The position numbers were made by a program, and so were the translations under genes. A stretch of 64,000 nt of DNA, from positions 880,247,220-880,311,219 of the forward strand of contig NC_081409.1 of NCBI RefSeq assembly GCF_030272615.1. The letters are read 5' to 3'. Origin of the DNA: Cryptomeria japonica (Eukaryota > Streptophyta > Pinopsida > Cupressales > Cupressaceae). The notes beneath the pieces were generated by a model that did no database searches, was not told the origin of the DNA, and worked only from the letters and a program-made list of their open reading frames with translations. Each line of letters begins with the position of its first letter. Within the stretch, counting starts at the first letter, position 1. Below are positions 34,275 to 46,009 of the stretch, piece after piece.

Positions 34275-34661
34275 GAGACTGGGTCGAGGATAGAGAGTAG
34301 AGGTGTGATAGGGCCTCCTAGACAGGATCCACCTGGAGATCCAGGTACTGGGACATTTGCAGCGAGACTATTTCCCTCAGGAGATATTCATACCAGAGAG
34401 ACATTGTCTCCATTGTATTTTGATAATTTTGTTTTATTGGCACAAACATGACATATTTTGTACATTGATCATTTTTGAGATATAGATGACACCATTTTAT
34501 TTGATCCTTATGTGATGTGTTATGGATTATGCTTTCTATATGATTTTGTTGTTTTTATGATGATGTAGTGCTTAGATAGATGCATGTGTTTTGATATGCA
34601 ATGAATATGATGTGATAATGCATGATGTTGTGAGATGTATCCTGAAAATGAGATGTATGAT

Positions 34662-34746
34662 ATGATATGCAACTAATTATAAAATGATATGCAACTAATT
34701 GTAAAATGATATGCAACTAATTATAAAATGATATGCAACTAATTAA
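34662..34746 (+). repeat. 22-bp tandem repeat, nearly four copies
   Basis: The unit ATGATATGCAACTAATTATAAA is repeated 3.8 times with one A/G change. It lies in the non-coding gap between the PMD gene and the integrase end. Confidence 0.9.
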
Positions 34747-35715
34747 TTTGAGCATCCTCATTCTACATTCGTCATCCCTGTATAAACACATGTTGTTTTC
34801 TTTCTTTGTAGGTATCATCAATGAACATTGATTTGTTTTGGGATATGTTGAAAATTTATACAAGCATAATGGTATAATTGAACCATAATGACCTGAGAAA
34901 AATTTACATGATTTTTGATTTTGCAAGATAGCACAAGCGTCAAGGTATAATTGAACTAGGATAACCTAAGTACGGATTGCATATAAACAGACAAGATTAA
35001 ACCATTTGTATGCGTAAAGTGGAATCATGTCTTCAGTGATATGCTGTGAATCATATCTTGAGACAAGTATCTACACAGTACAAATGATCGCTTCACATAC
35101 AGAAAAATAAAAAAATATTGGAGTCCCCATGACTTTCTCTAGTGTGAAGCTTTCATTGAGAATATGTAGAGGATCCAATAATTCAAAAAGTTCAAGTGCA
35201 AAAAGAGTCAAAACTTTATGCAAGATGTAACATTTGATACTTTAGAAAATCATCCATCATAGTTTGTGAATCCTATTAATTGACCAATGTGTGGTTTTTG
35301 TGATTGTTGAGTTTTGTTTGCTAGATATGATGCTTTGAGTTTGCTACTAGTTTTTGACATCTTGAATGTGCTGCAAGCTCTAATTGATATTGTCCCTAGC
35401 CAAGTGATCCTCTTAATGTGGATATGTACAATGATTACCAAGCCACGACGAGATGCAGTGAAAGGATATGTGGATAAACTAGGATAGTGACTACGCTAAG
35501 TATGTCTTGGATAAATATTGTGATAAAATATCGGGCGATGGCCAATAGTGCTTTACTATGGATATAACAGTATGGATATGGATAGAGGAGATGTCCTCTC
35601 ACAATAGCGCCTATTGCCAAGTTTTCACCAGTTGCTTTTATTGTACCTCTTTATTTTCTTTTTCTTGGATTTTTGATACTTTTTGATTTTTTGACTTTTC
35701 CATGCATTAGACTAC
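34747..35715. other. Non-coding gap between PMD and integrase 3' ends in E
   Basis: No gene is seen on either strand. It is the convergence zone of the plus-strand PMD unit and the minus-strand pol unit, where both transcripts would end. Confidence 0.65.
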
Positions 35716-36855
35716 TCAAGTGTAGTATTTCTTCAGATGGATGTTGTTAGCTAGTTCATCAAGCACATCTCCTTCTAAAGTTGTTAGCTGATAAGTGCCT
35801 AATCCATAGGCTGATATGATGACATAGGGACCTAACCAGTTAGGTTCAAATTTCCCTTTCTTTTCCTGATCTTGCTGATTCCTAGGATTTTCCTTGAGTA
35901 CTAGGTCACCAATTTTAACAATTCTGGAAATGACCTTGTGGTTGTAACTTCTGCACATACATTGCTGATATGCTTTGAGATGAGTGTAGGCACGTTGACA
36001 TCTTTCATCTAGTAGTTCGAGCTCCTGCAGTCGATTAACTCGATATTCTTCATCTGGACTTAGGCCTTTCAAAGAGACTCTGAGAGATGGAATTTCTACT
36101 TCTAATGGTAAAATTGCTTCTGATCCATATACCAATGAATATGGTGTAGCTCTCGTAGGTGTGTAGATGCTAGTTCTGTATGCCCAAAGTGCCAGATTGA
36201 GTTGTACATGCCAATCTTTGCCTACATCATTCACTATTTTCTTTAGGATTTTCAATATTATCTTGTTGGATGCTTCTGCTTGACCATTCCCCTGTGGGTA
36301 GTAAGGTGTAGAAAAACGATGTTGGATTTTGAATTTTTCACATAGTTCTCATACATCTTGGTTCTTGAAAGGTCATCCATTATCTATGATGATGGAACTT
36401 GGAATGCCATATCTACAGATCAAATAATTAAGGATGAAAGAGGCTATTTGTTTCCTAGTTACTGTGATCATGGGGACCACTTCAATCCACTTGGTAAAGT
36501 ATTCTGTTGCAGTTATAATGAACTTCTGTCCATTTGAAGATGAAGGATGAATTTTGCCAACCAAGTCTAGTCCTTATTGGCAAAAGGTCCAGGATGTTGT
36601 GAATGGTTGCAATTCCTGTGTTGGTGCATGTATAAGATTGCCATGGATTTGGCATTTAGAACACTTCTTTGCAAAGTGATAAGAGTCTTTTTCCATTGTC
36701 GGCCAATAATATCCCATTCTTAGAAGCTTTTTAGCAAGAGTAGGACCACTTGAATGTGTGCCACAGATACCTTCATGAAGCTCTTGTAAAGCGGAGTCAG
36801 ATTCATTACGATCAAGGCAACGAAGAAGAGTACCATCTAGACCTCGACGGTACAA
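35716..36855 (-). pseudogene. int: Integrase of element E
   Basis: Minus strand 36855 to 35716. The zinc-binding N-terminus has HEGICGTHSSG then KKCSKCQIH (HHCC pattern). The catalytic core has a GLDLVG first Asp, IIIDNG second Asp and YYPQGNGQAEASNK third acidic residue. A C-terminal stretch has KIGDLVLKENP and KFEPNWLGPYVI, typical of Ty3 GPY/F-type integrases. Nonsense codons lie near 36571, 36370 and 36350. The enzyme joins element DNA to the host chromosome. No chromodomain is visible after the GPY-like segment. Confidence 0.93.
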
Positions 36856-37146
36856 AGTATCAGCAGTGAGAGTATAATGGGCAACATGCTGAATAAAGTT
36901 GCATTTTTTGTTTTAGGATAGGTCAATGGGTAGGATATTGCTATTAAGATAGTCGTATATTGGTTCATATAATGGAGAGTCTGAACTGGTCAAGGCATAG
37001 ATAACATGGGAATCAGAATGGTCATAGGTTGGGGAGAATAGTTGCTCTACCAGAAACTCGTAACAATTCTATTGCTCTGGAATTTGTAGGAGTGAAGCGA
37101 TAGTAGCCATTGCATTAGCTGCTCTATTGTCCAACTGTGGTATTTG
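36856..37146 (-). other. Broken linker between second RNase H and integrase in E
   Basis: The minus-strand polyprotein continues here out of frame with several stops. It carries no recognisable domain and corresponds to the spacer before the integrase zinc finger. Confidence 0.6.
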
Positions 37147-37515
37147 CTAGAAGGTGATGTGTACAAAATATTGTTTAAAATCATCCACCATTTTCTTATA
37201 TGGCAGCAACTTGTCATCCTTTGTTTGATAGTCATTGTTGATTTGATTGATGACTAGTTGTGAGTCTCCATAGACTTTTAATTCTATGATTCTCCATTCT
37301 ACGAGAATTTTGATGCCTATAACCAATGCCTCATATTCAACAAGATTATTTGTGCATGGAAACATAAGCCTATATGATCTTGGTATGGTGTGCCCTTCAG
37401 GAGTGATGAACAAAATACCAACAACACCATGTTGCGTATAGGATCCATCAAAGTATAAGGTCCATTGGCTAGTGGAGATAGCAAGAATGACTTTGTCTTG
37501 AAATTTGATCTCCAT
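37147..37515 (-). pseudogene. Second (archaeal-type) RNase H of element E
   Basis: A 122-codon frame has the RVT_3 RNase H pattern WTLYFDGSYTQHGVVG, NNLVEYEALVIGI, and VYGDSQLVINQI. The Asp, Glu and Asp catalytic residues are all present. It lies between the ancestral RNase H and integrase, the placement known for the extra archaeal-type RNase H acquired by the Tat lineage of Ty3 elements. This assigns E to that lineage. It would remove RNA from RNA-DNA hybrids during replication. Confidence 0.9.
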
Positions 37516-37581
37516 AGGTTGTTTTCCAGGTAGTGGTGCTTCAACCAGTTGATCTGCAATTGCTTGTCCTTTGATAGCTTG

Positions 37582-38173
37582 TCACTCTATGTAGTGGATA
37601 TCAAATTCATTGAGAATCATGACCCATTTAGCCAATCTGCATGTAAGAGCTGGCTTGCTGAGTAAATATTTGAGAGGATCAATTTTTGCAACTAGCTTAA
37701 TTGTGTGAGCTAGCATGTAATGTTGGAACTTTTGAGAGGAAAATACCACTGTTAGACAAGCCTTCTCAATGAATGTATAGTTTAGTTCATATCCATTCAA
37801 TGTAAAGTTCTAGCATGTAATGTTGAAACTTTTGAGAGGAAAATACCACTGTTAGACAAGCCTTCTCAATGAATGTATAGTTTAGTTCATATCCATTCAA
37901 TGTCCTGCTGATGTAGTATATAGCTCATTCCTTGTCTTGTTGACCCTCTTGTACTAACAATGCCCCCAGTGATATATCTGTTGTTGAAATGTAGAAAATG
38001 AGTGGCTTCCCTGCTATTGGTGGTACTAGAACTGGTGGGTTCATTAGATATTTTTTGATTTGATAAAATGATTATGCACATTTGGCTTCCCATCTAAATG
38101 GTACATTTTTATGTAGCAAATGATTGAATGAGAGACTTTTATCTGCTAACTGAGTGATGAATCACCTGATTGA
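37582..38173 (-). pseudogene. First RNase H domain of element E, broken by a 100-bp tandem duplication
   Basis: The minus-strand RNase H-like connection carries ELNYTFIEKACLTVVFSSQK, HYMLAHTIKLVAK, PLKYLLSKPAL and GRL-type motifs (37800-37582), with an upstream portion in 38093-37887. A 100-bp block (37711-37810) is repeated at 37811-37902 with one clear substitution. As 100 is not a multiple of three, the duplication shifts the frame. A stop also separates it from the reverse transcriptase at 38174. Confidence 0.85.
37711..37902. repeat. 100-bp tandem duplication in E RNase H
   Basis: Two copies starting TAGCATGTAATGTTG at 37711 and 37811, ending CATTCAATGT, nearly identical. A recent local slippage or assembly duplication. 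Confidence 0.92.
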
Positions 38174-38932
38174 TTAGAGCCATCCTTGTAGAGATTTGAG
38201 CTGACTGATGTTCTTTGGTGGTGACATCTCCATAATGGCTTGTACCTTTGCTGGATCCACTTCAATACCCTTAGTTGAAACTATGTAGCCTAGTAACTTG
38301 CCTAATATAACCTTAAAGACACACTTCTTAGGGTTGAGCCTGACTTGGAATTTCTCCAATCTATCAAAAATATTTTCTAAGATGCTTAAATGATCTGCTC
38401 TAGTGAATGATTTAGCTAGTAAATCATCCACATAGTCTTCCATGAAGGTATGCATCATGTCATGAAAGATTGTTGTCATTGATTGTTGATAAGTTGCTCT
38501 TGCATTCTTTAAGCCAAAAGGCATGACATTCCAACAATATGCTCCCCAGGGATAGGTAAATGATGTTCTATCTTGATTCTCTGGGGCTATCTTGATTTGA
38601 TTATAGCCTGAAAAACCGTCCATTAGTGATAGCATTGCATGGCCTCCTGTGAGGTCTACAATTATGTCGATACTGGGTAAAGGAAAGTCATCCTTGGGAC
38701 ATGCTTTGTTGAAATCTCTAAAATTAGTGCATATTCTAATACTGCCATCTGGTTTTGATACTGATACAATGTTGGAAATCCATTCAGCATAGTTGATAGG
38801 TCGAATGAATTCAACATCTAATAGTTTCTTCAGCTCAGCTTTAATCATGAATGCCACATGTGGATTCATCTTTCGCAGTTTTTGCTTGACTGGCTTAGCT
38901 CCTGGAGTAATGGACAAGTGATGCATGATCAA
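38174..38932 (-). pseudogene. rt: Reverse transcriptase of element E
   Basis: A 252-codon minus-strand frame covers most of a Ty3 reverse transcriptase: KPVKQKLRKMNP, PINYAEWISNIVSV, KPDGSIRICTNFRDFNKA, FPLPSIDIIVD, MLSLMDGFSGYNQI, MPFGLKNARATYQ and the catalytic YVDD near 38430. It ends with LGYIVSTKGIEVDP and PPKNISQLKSLQG. The frame is open, but flanking domains are broken. The domain reads QLIMHHL upstream, in phase with the linker. Confidence 0.95.
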
Positions 38933-40419
38933 TTGTGGATCAATCTCGGGTATATCTGCATATGACCAAGCAAAGTTGACTTGTTTTTATTTAAAAAAAT
39001 TGATAAACTCCGATCTTTCTTCCTCTGTCAAAGATTCTACCAGGTGTATATTTTTGGCTGCTTCTGTAGTACCAATATTGATTGATTGAGTGGGCTCAAT
39101 CAATATGGGTGATCACTCATGATAATGCTCAAAAAGAGTGTCAAGTCTCCTATCTTTAGGTGCTTTACAAAGGTTTCCACCCTCAGATGCGTCCTTTATT
39201 TTTACTCTTTTGTGATCTATTGCTGCCATTGACTGGTTTTCAGCAATAGATCTTTTTTTTTGTTCATTTTTGTGACTGGGAGACTTGGCACTCCCCTGAT
39301 GGTAGATGTCATTACTTTGTTCACTGGTAGAGTTTGTTTCTAGGTTAACGGTACACAAGTAATGGATAATGGATTCGTCATTTAGGAAATTTGGTATATC
39401 ATGAGTTTCGGGTTCGTCCCAATCTATGAGGTCAAAAAAGACAAGTGGTAAGGAGTCATTAGGTGGATCAAGTTTTTCTACTATAAGTGTCAGGAAAGAG
39501 GTATCCTCATGATTGGCCTAGGTGTTAAAGAAGTTAAGGATTTCATCAAGGTCTTCAATGGTATCACTTTCTGTATAGACTTTCTCATAATGTCGCTTCT
39601 CATTTTTCTTGGTGTCATAGATATTTTGTGGACCAAATTCAAGTGGTCTAGATTCTTTGCAACCACATTCTTCTTGAGACATGGGTGTATTACTGTCATT
39701 TGCACAAATATCTTCAGTAACATTAGAACAACTGCCCCATTCATATTCATTGGAATCAGTCTTAGAGGTATTATCCCAGATTCTGGCAGTGCTGTGGACT
39801 GGTATATTGTAGGGTGAGAACAGGTCTTTGATGATTGATACAAGTTTGATAGTTTTCTTTGATTCTGTGTCAAATCCTGCTTCCACTCTTTGCATTTGTT
39901 CATATACTGTCTCTCCACAGGGAGGAATGATGTTATCAGGACGTGATTCTTCTTTATTGGATATTGGTTCTTGAATATGATGTGCTTCTACAATAGATGC
40001 TTCCTTCTTTTGATTGATAGGTTGCCTTTGATATTGCTTTTGTTCTTGATTTTCATGTTCTTTACATATTGCTTTTGTTCTTGATTTTCATGTTCTTTAC
40101 ATATTGTTTCAGCTGACTCAAATAGTGCCTCCTGCCAGGAGTCTTCCTTGTATTTATTCTTTTCTTTCCATTGAGGTTTTTTATATTTGCATGGTGCCTT
40201 CTTTGGTAGTAGAGTGAGTTCATAGCCCAATCCTTTTTTGTCTTTACTGAATTGCGAAGGAGGATCTAATGGTTCTATGATGCCTTCTTGATGTTTTCCA
40301 ATAGGTCCTTTACCCTTGTATCCCATTTGTTGCATGATTAAATAGCCTTTTCCATACAGGTGTGTTGGTATAGCTACCTCCATAGTAGCTTCTTTATCTT
40401 CTTCCTCATCCTTGTACAA
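38933..40419 (-). pseudogene. G-patch-like segment and long linker between protease and RT of E
   Basis: Minus strand. The segment begins with LIMQQMGYKGKGPIGKHQEG and KKGLGYEL (40350-40220), a G-patch-like pattern also present in C, D and G. It is followed by Lys-rich stretches and an acidic S/D/E-rich linker (39918-39113) with AKSPSHKNEQKK and IKDASEGGNLCKAPKDRR, matching G. A 59-bp direct repeat around 40040-40100 (TGCTTTTGTTCTTGATTTTC) lies inside. The frame is broken by stops and shifts. Betaretrovirus proteases also carry a G-patch, so an RNA-related role is plausible. Confidence 0.75.
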
Positions 40420-41400
40420 CCAACTAAGGATGTCCTTTTCCTTTGATTCATGTGCTACAGTGCCTAGTTGGATAAATGTGCCATCAAACTTGGTGATGGG
40501 CTAGGTTGCTTGATGTGTTGATGTTGTAGGTAATCCATTAGATTTAGGTGATGTTGGTAAGTTGGCCAAACATATGGGTTCCAAAGAGTACTCTCCCATG
40601 CCTTGCTCTTTGATTTTCATTTTATGCTTGAAATCCATAGATAGTGAGGTAGACTTTTCTTGCTAAGGATCTGGTGTTGAGTAACTTTTTTTTTCTCTAT
40701 TATGTGGAACCAAGCTACCTTGGGCTGCCCCCATAGCATTACAATATTGAAAAGGATTATGATCTGCTGATATAGAAATCTCCTACCCATTGTAGGGGAA
40801 CTTAACACACTGATGATAAGTAGAAGGCACTGCTTGCATTTCATGTATCCAAGGTTGACCTAATAAGATATTGTATGTGAGGTCTATGTCTAAGACTTGG
40901 CACATAGTGTCCTTTTGTATTGGTCCTACTTGAATTGGAAACATTACTATTACTTTGGATGATCTCTCTTCATCATCATAGGCTTTGATAGTGATCTTTT
41001 TGCATGGATCAATAGATTGCTCAGAGAAGCCTAATGCACGGATAAGTTTTAAGGTATAGATATTGAGTCCAACTCCTCCATCTATTAATACTTTTTTGAC
41101 TTGATGCTTGTAGACTAAGACTTCAATGTGGAGTGGAGTATTGTGTGGATGGCTCAATGAGATATTATCATGCTCAGAAAAAGTGAGGTTATGAGGCCCT
41201 ATCATATGAGCTACCATGGCTTGGAATTTGTCAGCATCCAGATCTTGAGGTACATTTGTTTCCAATAACGTTTGTTCCAAGATTTCTTTGTGTTTTGGTG
41301 AAAGTTTTAGCAACTCCAGTATGGATATTTGAGTAGGAGTTTTGCACAGTTGACTGACTAGATCATATTGAATTTTGGGTACAGTGTTTTTTGTTGACAT
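40420..41400 (-). pseudogene. pro: Aspartic protease of element E
   Basis: Minus-strand frame 42057-40783 carries the lead-in QLCKTPTQISILELLKLSP, then the catalytic loop VLIDGGVGLNIYTLKLIRALG (41100-41040), then VGPIQKDTMCQVLDIDLTYN and ILLGQPWIHEMQAVPS near 40830-40900. The active-site triplet is DGG. The frame stops at 40783, within the equivalent of the G FPYNGQE segment. Bases 40420-40782 continue with broken linker (MKCKQCLL frame) before the G-patch. Confidence 0.9.
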
Positions 41401-43319
41401 ATGCCCCTTCAAGACATATTTTTGGTCTCTAGTTGTTACATTGACAAATTCATGTTCACACTTATCTCTGATTGTGATGACGTTTACTTGATTGTCCTCA
41501 GCTGATCTATGATTGATGGTGTTATTATATATGTGATTGATACGAGCTCCACGAGTATCGTTCAAGGTTGAAGCTCCATCCTTATTGTAGTTTTTAAGAG
41601 AATTCTTAAAGGCTCCATGGTCACCATTTGTCTTGAGACCATCGACTGTTAAATCACCTCTATCAATCATGTCTTGAATAATGTTTTTGAGTCTCATGCA
41701 AACATTTGTTTGATGACCTTTGTTGCAATGAAAATCATAAAAGTGAGAGTCATTCCACCAGGGTGGTTTGATTTGTGGTTCAAAGTTGTTGATTGTTGGT
41801 AGGGAGATAATTTTGTTTGCCAAGAGTTCTTTGAATGCTGACTCCAGTGATTGCCCCAGTGGTGTGTAAATGCAGTTTGGAAAGTTGTTTGCATTACCCC
41901 ATGAGTTTGGATTAGGTCCTCGATTGGTATTATTGTTTTGGGTATTGTTGGCATTGTTTGTGTTGAGTTGATCTTGATTGTTATTTGGTGCATAAGTGTT
42001 AGTGCCTTGGTTAGCACCTTTGGGATTCTTTATATCTTGAGGATTACCTGATAACACGAGTACAAGCTACTTTAATTTTGGATCATTTGATTCATTTCCT
42101 CCTTCATTTCCATTATTTTTGTTTCTGGTCCAGAATCTGGATTTGTCTAAGTTGTTGTTGTTTTGGTTTTTGTAATTGGATGAACTTGTTCCTTCTTTGA
42201 AAAATTTTAATTTTCCTTTCTTGACACATGCTTCTTCTACTTGGATGCCATTCTCAATCAACTTGGCAAAAGATGGTATGCACTGAAGTTTGAGTATGTA
42301 ACTCATCTCACTATTCAAGTTGTCAATGAAAATATCCATCTTTTCTTTTTCAGGCACATCTTGAGGATATCTCGAAACCATATGCTGCCAACGTTTAAGG
42401 AAAACCATGAATGTTTCAATGTTTTCTTATTTGGTGTTACAAACATCTAGCATAGTGATAGCGTGCTGAATGTTATAGGAATATTGAGTTATGAATTTGT
42501 TGACTAATTCATTGAATAATCTGACAGGAGGTGTGATTTTGGATAACCATTCCATTGTTTGCCCTCCCAAGCTTCTTGGGATTAACCTCATCAAATAGGT
42601 ATCATCATGGGCGAATTCAAGACTCATTGTACATAATTCTCAAACATGATCATGGGGATCACTTTTCCCATCATATTTGTCAAATTTGGGAATGTCTGAG
42701 TTTGGGGGAAAAGGAACCATGTTCAATTGTCTATCAAAAGGAAAAGGACAAATTTTAGTTAAGGAGTATCGTAATGTTGTCCCTTGTTGCATGTCTTGCA
42801 TTTGTCTTTGTAACATTTGCATTTGTTGAGTGAGAGTGATCAAAGGTGCATTATTTTGCTGAGGGAAGGATTCTTCCCTGGTATTAGTTCTCAGCTAAAA
42901 AGGTGTGTGGAATGGTATGTTTGGTTCGGGGATCTTTTGCTCAGGGATATCTTGCTGAGGCAAGTTTTGTTCTGGTAGATTTTTCTCATGTATGTTTTGT
43001 TCTGGTTCACAAGCTTCTTCCTCTCTTTGTCGCTCTTGATATTCATAAAGTCAAGATCTTGCTCTAAAAATGTCAGTGTCCAAATCTTCAGGAATTTTAA
43101 CTCCTTTTCTTGTGAGCATGAGCAAATATTTTTCTTTGTCATTTTCCATGAGCCTTTCCACAATCTTGCACTTTCTTGGCATTCTTGGAGGAGTTCCTTA
43201 GAAATTTCAGTGTCCTCTAGATGTGGACCCTCAAAAGGATTTGATAATGTTCGATTCATGCTGGATTCCGACTGCATTTCGCTTTGTTTTTTTCGTTCAG
43301 AGCGAGTAACAGGGGACAT
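41401..43319 (-). pseudogene. gag: Gag of element E
   Basis: Minus strand 43319 to about 41400, broken by at least four stops and one frameshift near 43150. It starts MSPVTRSERKKQ. The N-terminal EKYLLMLTRKGVKIPEDLD segment is shared with B and G. A Q-rich coiled-coil-like TQQMQMLQRQMQDMQQG (42840-42790) leads to the capsid domain (42770-42150: ICPFPFDRQLNMVPFPPN, MSLEFAHDDTYLMRLIPRSL, FMVFLKRWQHMVSRYP). An N-rich linker follows, then a zinc-knuckle-like FHCNKGHQTNVC near 41715-41760, where the first Cys of the G copy is lost. It would form the virus-like particle. Confidence 0.92.
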
Positions 43320-43772
43320 CTAGTAAAACCTTTCTATGACAAAGGGGATGAACTCCTCTTCGATGTGTTGCTCAGGGGTTGGTGGTTGAAATTTGGGTAT
43401 GTTGTAAGTGATCCACTCTTCAGGAAAGAAGGCTGAATTGATCTTCCCTCCTTGATTTATGCATTGACTGAATGCTGATTTTTGATAGAATGCTCTACTC
43501 CTCAATGGTTCCTTGTCAAATTTGTTGGTTTTGTCTTGAAGATACAAGCATATATGATGAAGGAATGTGCGATGAGATTTGAAGAGTTGGTGATTGATGT
43601 ATAAAAAATTATTTCTTTTGGCAAGTTTTGAAGAACTGGGTTGTTGTTTCTTCAATGTAGTGTTATGATAAATATTCTTTCTTCTCTGAATATGAGGATT
43701 AGTCATGGACAAGTGATCAATGGTTTCCTTTGATTTGTTTTGGATGTAGCTTAGCTTGTTTGGGAAACTCAA
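43320..43772 (-). CDS. ORF1-like 150-residue frame directly upstream of E gag
   Basis: A minus-strand frame of 150 codons, in phase with gag and separated from it by one TAG at 43320-43322. The product is basic and aromatic (KRNNFLYINHQLFKSHRTF, AFFPEEWITYNIPKFQPP) with no domain I recognise. Ogre elements are known for an extra ORF just before gag-pol, and this fits by position. It could instead be the true gag N-terminus cut off by the stop. Confidence 0.5.
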   Translation of the reverse strand: MSFPNKLSYIQNKSKETIDHLSMTNPHIQRRKNIYHNTTLKKQQPSSSKLAKRNNFLYINHQLFKSHRTFLHHICLYLQDKTNKFDKEPLRSRAFYQKSAFSQCINQGGKINSAFFPEEWITYNIPKFQPPTPEQHIEEEFIPFVIERFY

Positions 43773-44149
43773 GTTTTACTTTATCAAAATGAAGGTTTAG
43801 ATGCCCCCTCATTACAAAGCGTGTCAAATGATATGGAATACAAGCTTTCCTGATATGGAAACTCGATTTGATAACTTGGAGTTTTAAAACAAGTGTGTTT
43901 TGGGATAGAAATCCGTTTGATTGAAGGACCTATTTGGTACTTGTGATTATGTTTCCTGATTTTGATAGGAGAGATATGATATCTTGCAACTAGTCTTCAG
44001 ATTTTGGAAAAATTTCTTTGGAAATAGTTTTTGATACTCTATTTTTAGTTTTTTGTTTGATGAAGTTTAGGTTGAGGAAGGAAAGCTTCTAAAATTGTTT
44101 TCAAATTTTTCAAAAATGACCTCTGTTTTGCCCCCTATTTTTTTGGTTT

Positions 44150-44500
44150 TGGCTATGCGCTAAAGTAGAGATGCAATGTGCTATAGAAAGGTCTCAAAGC
44201 ACTAGAGAAAAGACTCCATGAGCTAACTAGATTGTTTTGATTTTGTCTCAGTTTGAAATATTATGCACCAATATGGGCCGCCAATGTGCTAACTGTTAAA
44301 CCCTATGCGCTAAGGTTTGGTTTGCATGCGCTAAGCTGATGCTTCAACGTGTTAAACTATTTTCAAAATGCACTACTTGAAACTGCTAGTTTTGGATTCT
44401 GGTGAAGCGCTCATGTTAAGCCTTAATGCACTAAGAAAAAGGTCTAATGTGCTAAAAGATGGTTTCTACGCGCTAAGAGGTTGCTCTTACACGCTAAATT
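44150..44500 (-). repeat. Motif block 1 in E leader (ATGCGCTAAG on the plus strand)
   Basis: About fourteen copies every 20-40 bp, including ATGCGCTAAG, ATGTGCTA, ATGCACTA and ACGCGCTAAG. Most variants change only the CG of GCGC. Confidence 0.85.
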
Positions 44501-46009
44501 GCCCTGATAGTTTGACTTGGTTTCTTTTCTATGATTTTTGGAATTTTTCTTTGAGTTTTCAGCGATGATAGATGATTTTCTGAAGTAACAAATGAAGACA
44601 TAGCACCAAAGAGACAACTATTTTGCTTAATCTAAACAATAAGTGAATGTTCTGCGAGGATGTGTTAAAATCCTTAATGTTTTGATAGGTTTAGATACAA
44701 CATGCACTTCAGTCAGACTCTTTATTCAAGGGTCATAAGCAATATCATATCCCACTAGTCTCGATACTCCATCAGCTCAAACAGCCGTGTCACCCCTAGG
44801 GGCACCCATTTTTTTACCTTTTGCCAGAAATTAACTCAAAGTGAATTGCTTCACAATTGAGTAGTTATCTTGGGAGATATATGGTGAGCGATCTCAGGGG
44901 TGGATTCTTCCCCACCCTTGCACTATGATATTGCAAATGTCTGGATACTAACTCGGCTTAAATTTTCTATGCTAAGGTTCGTAATCAGGCTTCCCATTCG
45001 GCCATCAATGATAAACTCCCTCAGGTGGCTTCCCAACCTTTAGAACAAAGGCTTTACATATCTCAAGGATACTGAGGGAAGGCTAATCACTGTGCGCAAC
45101 CATTGAAAAGGAATTTCATCACTTTCCACTTTTGAGTATAGTGGGTTAGAATACTTGGCTTCAAAGCCGTTTCCCACTTAGGTCATTCCCTTCACACCGG
45201 CCAAAAATGGCTTTAAGAGTTTTTCAACCCCTCGGGAAGGCAAGCCTGCTAAAGGATTTAAATGTTGTATGACTGAAAGTGTAAGAGTGGTCTGGCTTTT
45301 TGATCACCTAGTTAAGGGGAGAGCATATACCTTCCACTTTCGAGACAAAGCACACAAGTTCTTTTTAGCCTTTTAAAGAAGTAATTTGCTAACTCTATAT
45401 GGAGATGTTGCTCCATGAAAAAATGGTGTTTATTTTATCCTTTCAAGGCAATGATTTTTTGATCTATTGAAAAGGAACTTGGTCAACAAAATAAAAGTGA
45501 TGGTTGGTCAACAAAAGAAATCGATTTGAAAGGGGAAGATCTTCCCTCTTTAGTTGTAAATGACTTTTGAACTTGTGTGATTCTTTACTTTGCAAAAACT
45601 AAAATTGGATCCTTTTATGCACCAAATGATGGTGAAGTTCTTTTTAAGCCCTTTTGATTGCAAAACTTGAAAAATTGCTTTTTGTTCTTTTTAAAACCCA
45701 ATGGAAGATTTTGTCTCCCTAGGAAAAGCAAAAAGAATTGTTTTGTGGTTCTTTTTAAAGCCCAAACAAGGTGAGTTCAATTTTATCCAACAAGAATTTT
45801 AAAAAAATCTAAATTCTAACTAACTTAAATAAGTTAGTAAAAATTTAAACTTTTTAGGATTCTAGAAATTAAACTAAGCTCCCATTTGCAATAAACTGTC
45901 AAAAAACCTACAAAATATCAAGTAAAACAGATAGAAAAATCTGTGGATTTTGTGGACTTCAACAAGTCTAGTTTCAAATTTGGTTACAATTTTTTAATTT
46001 TGCCTCTAT

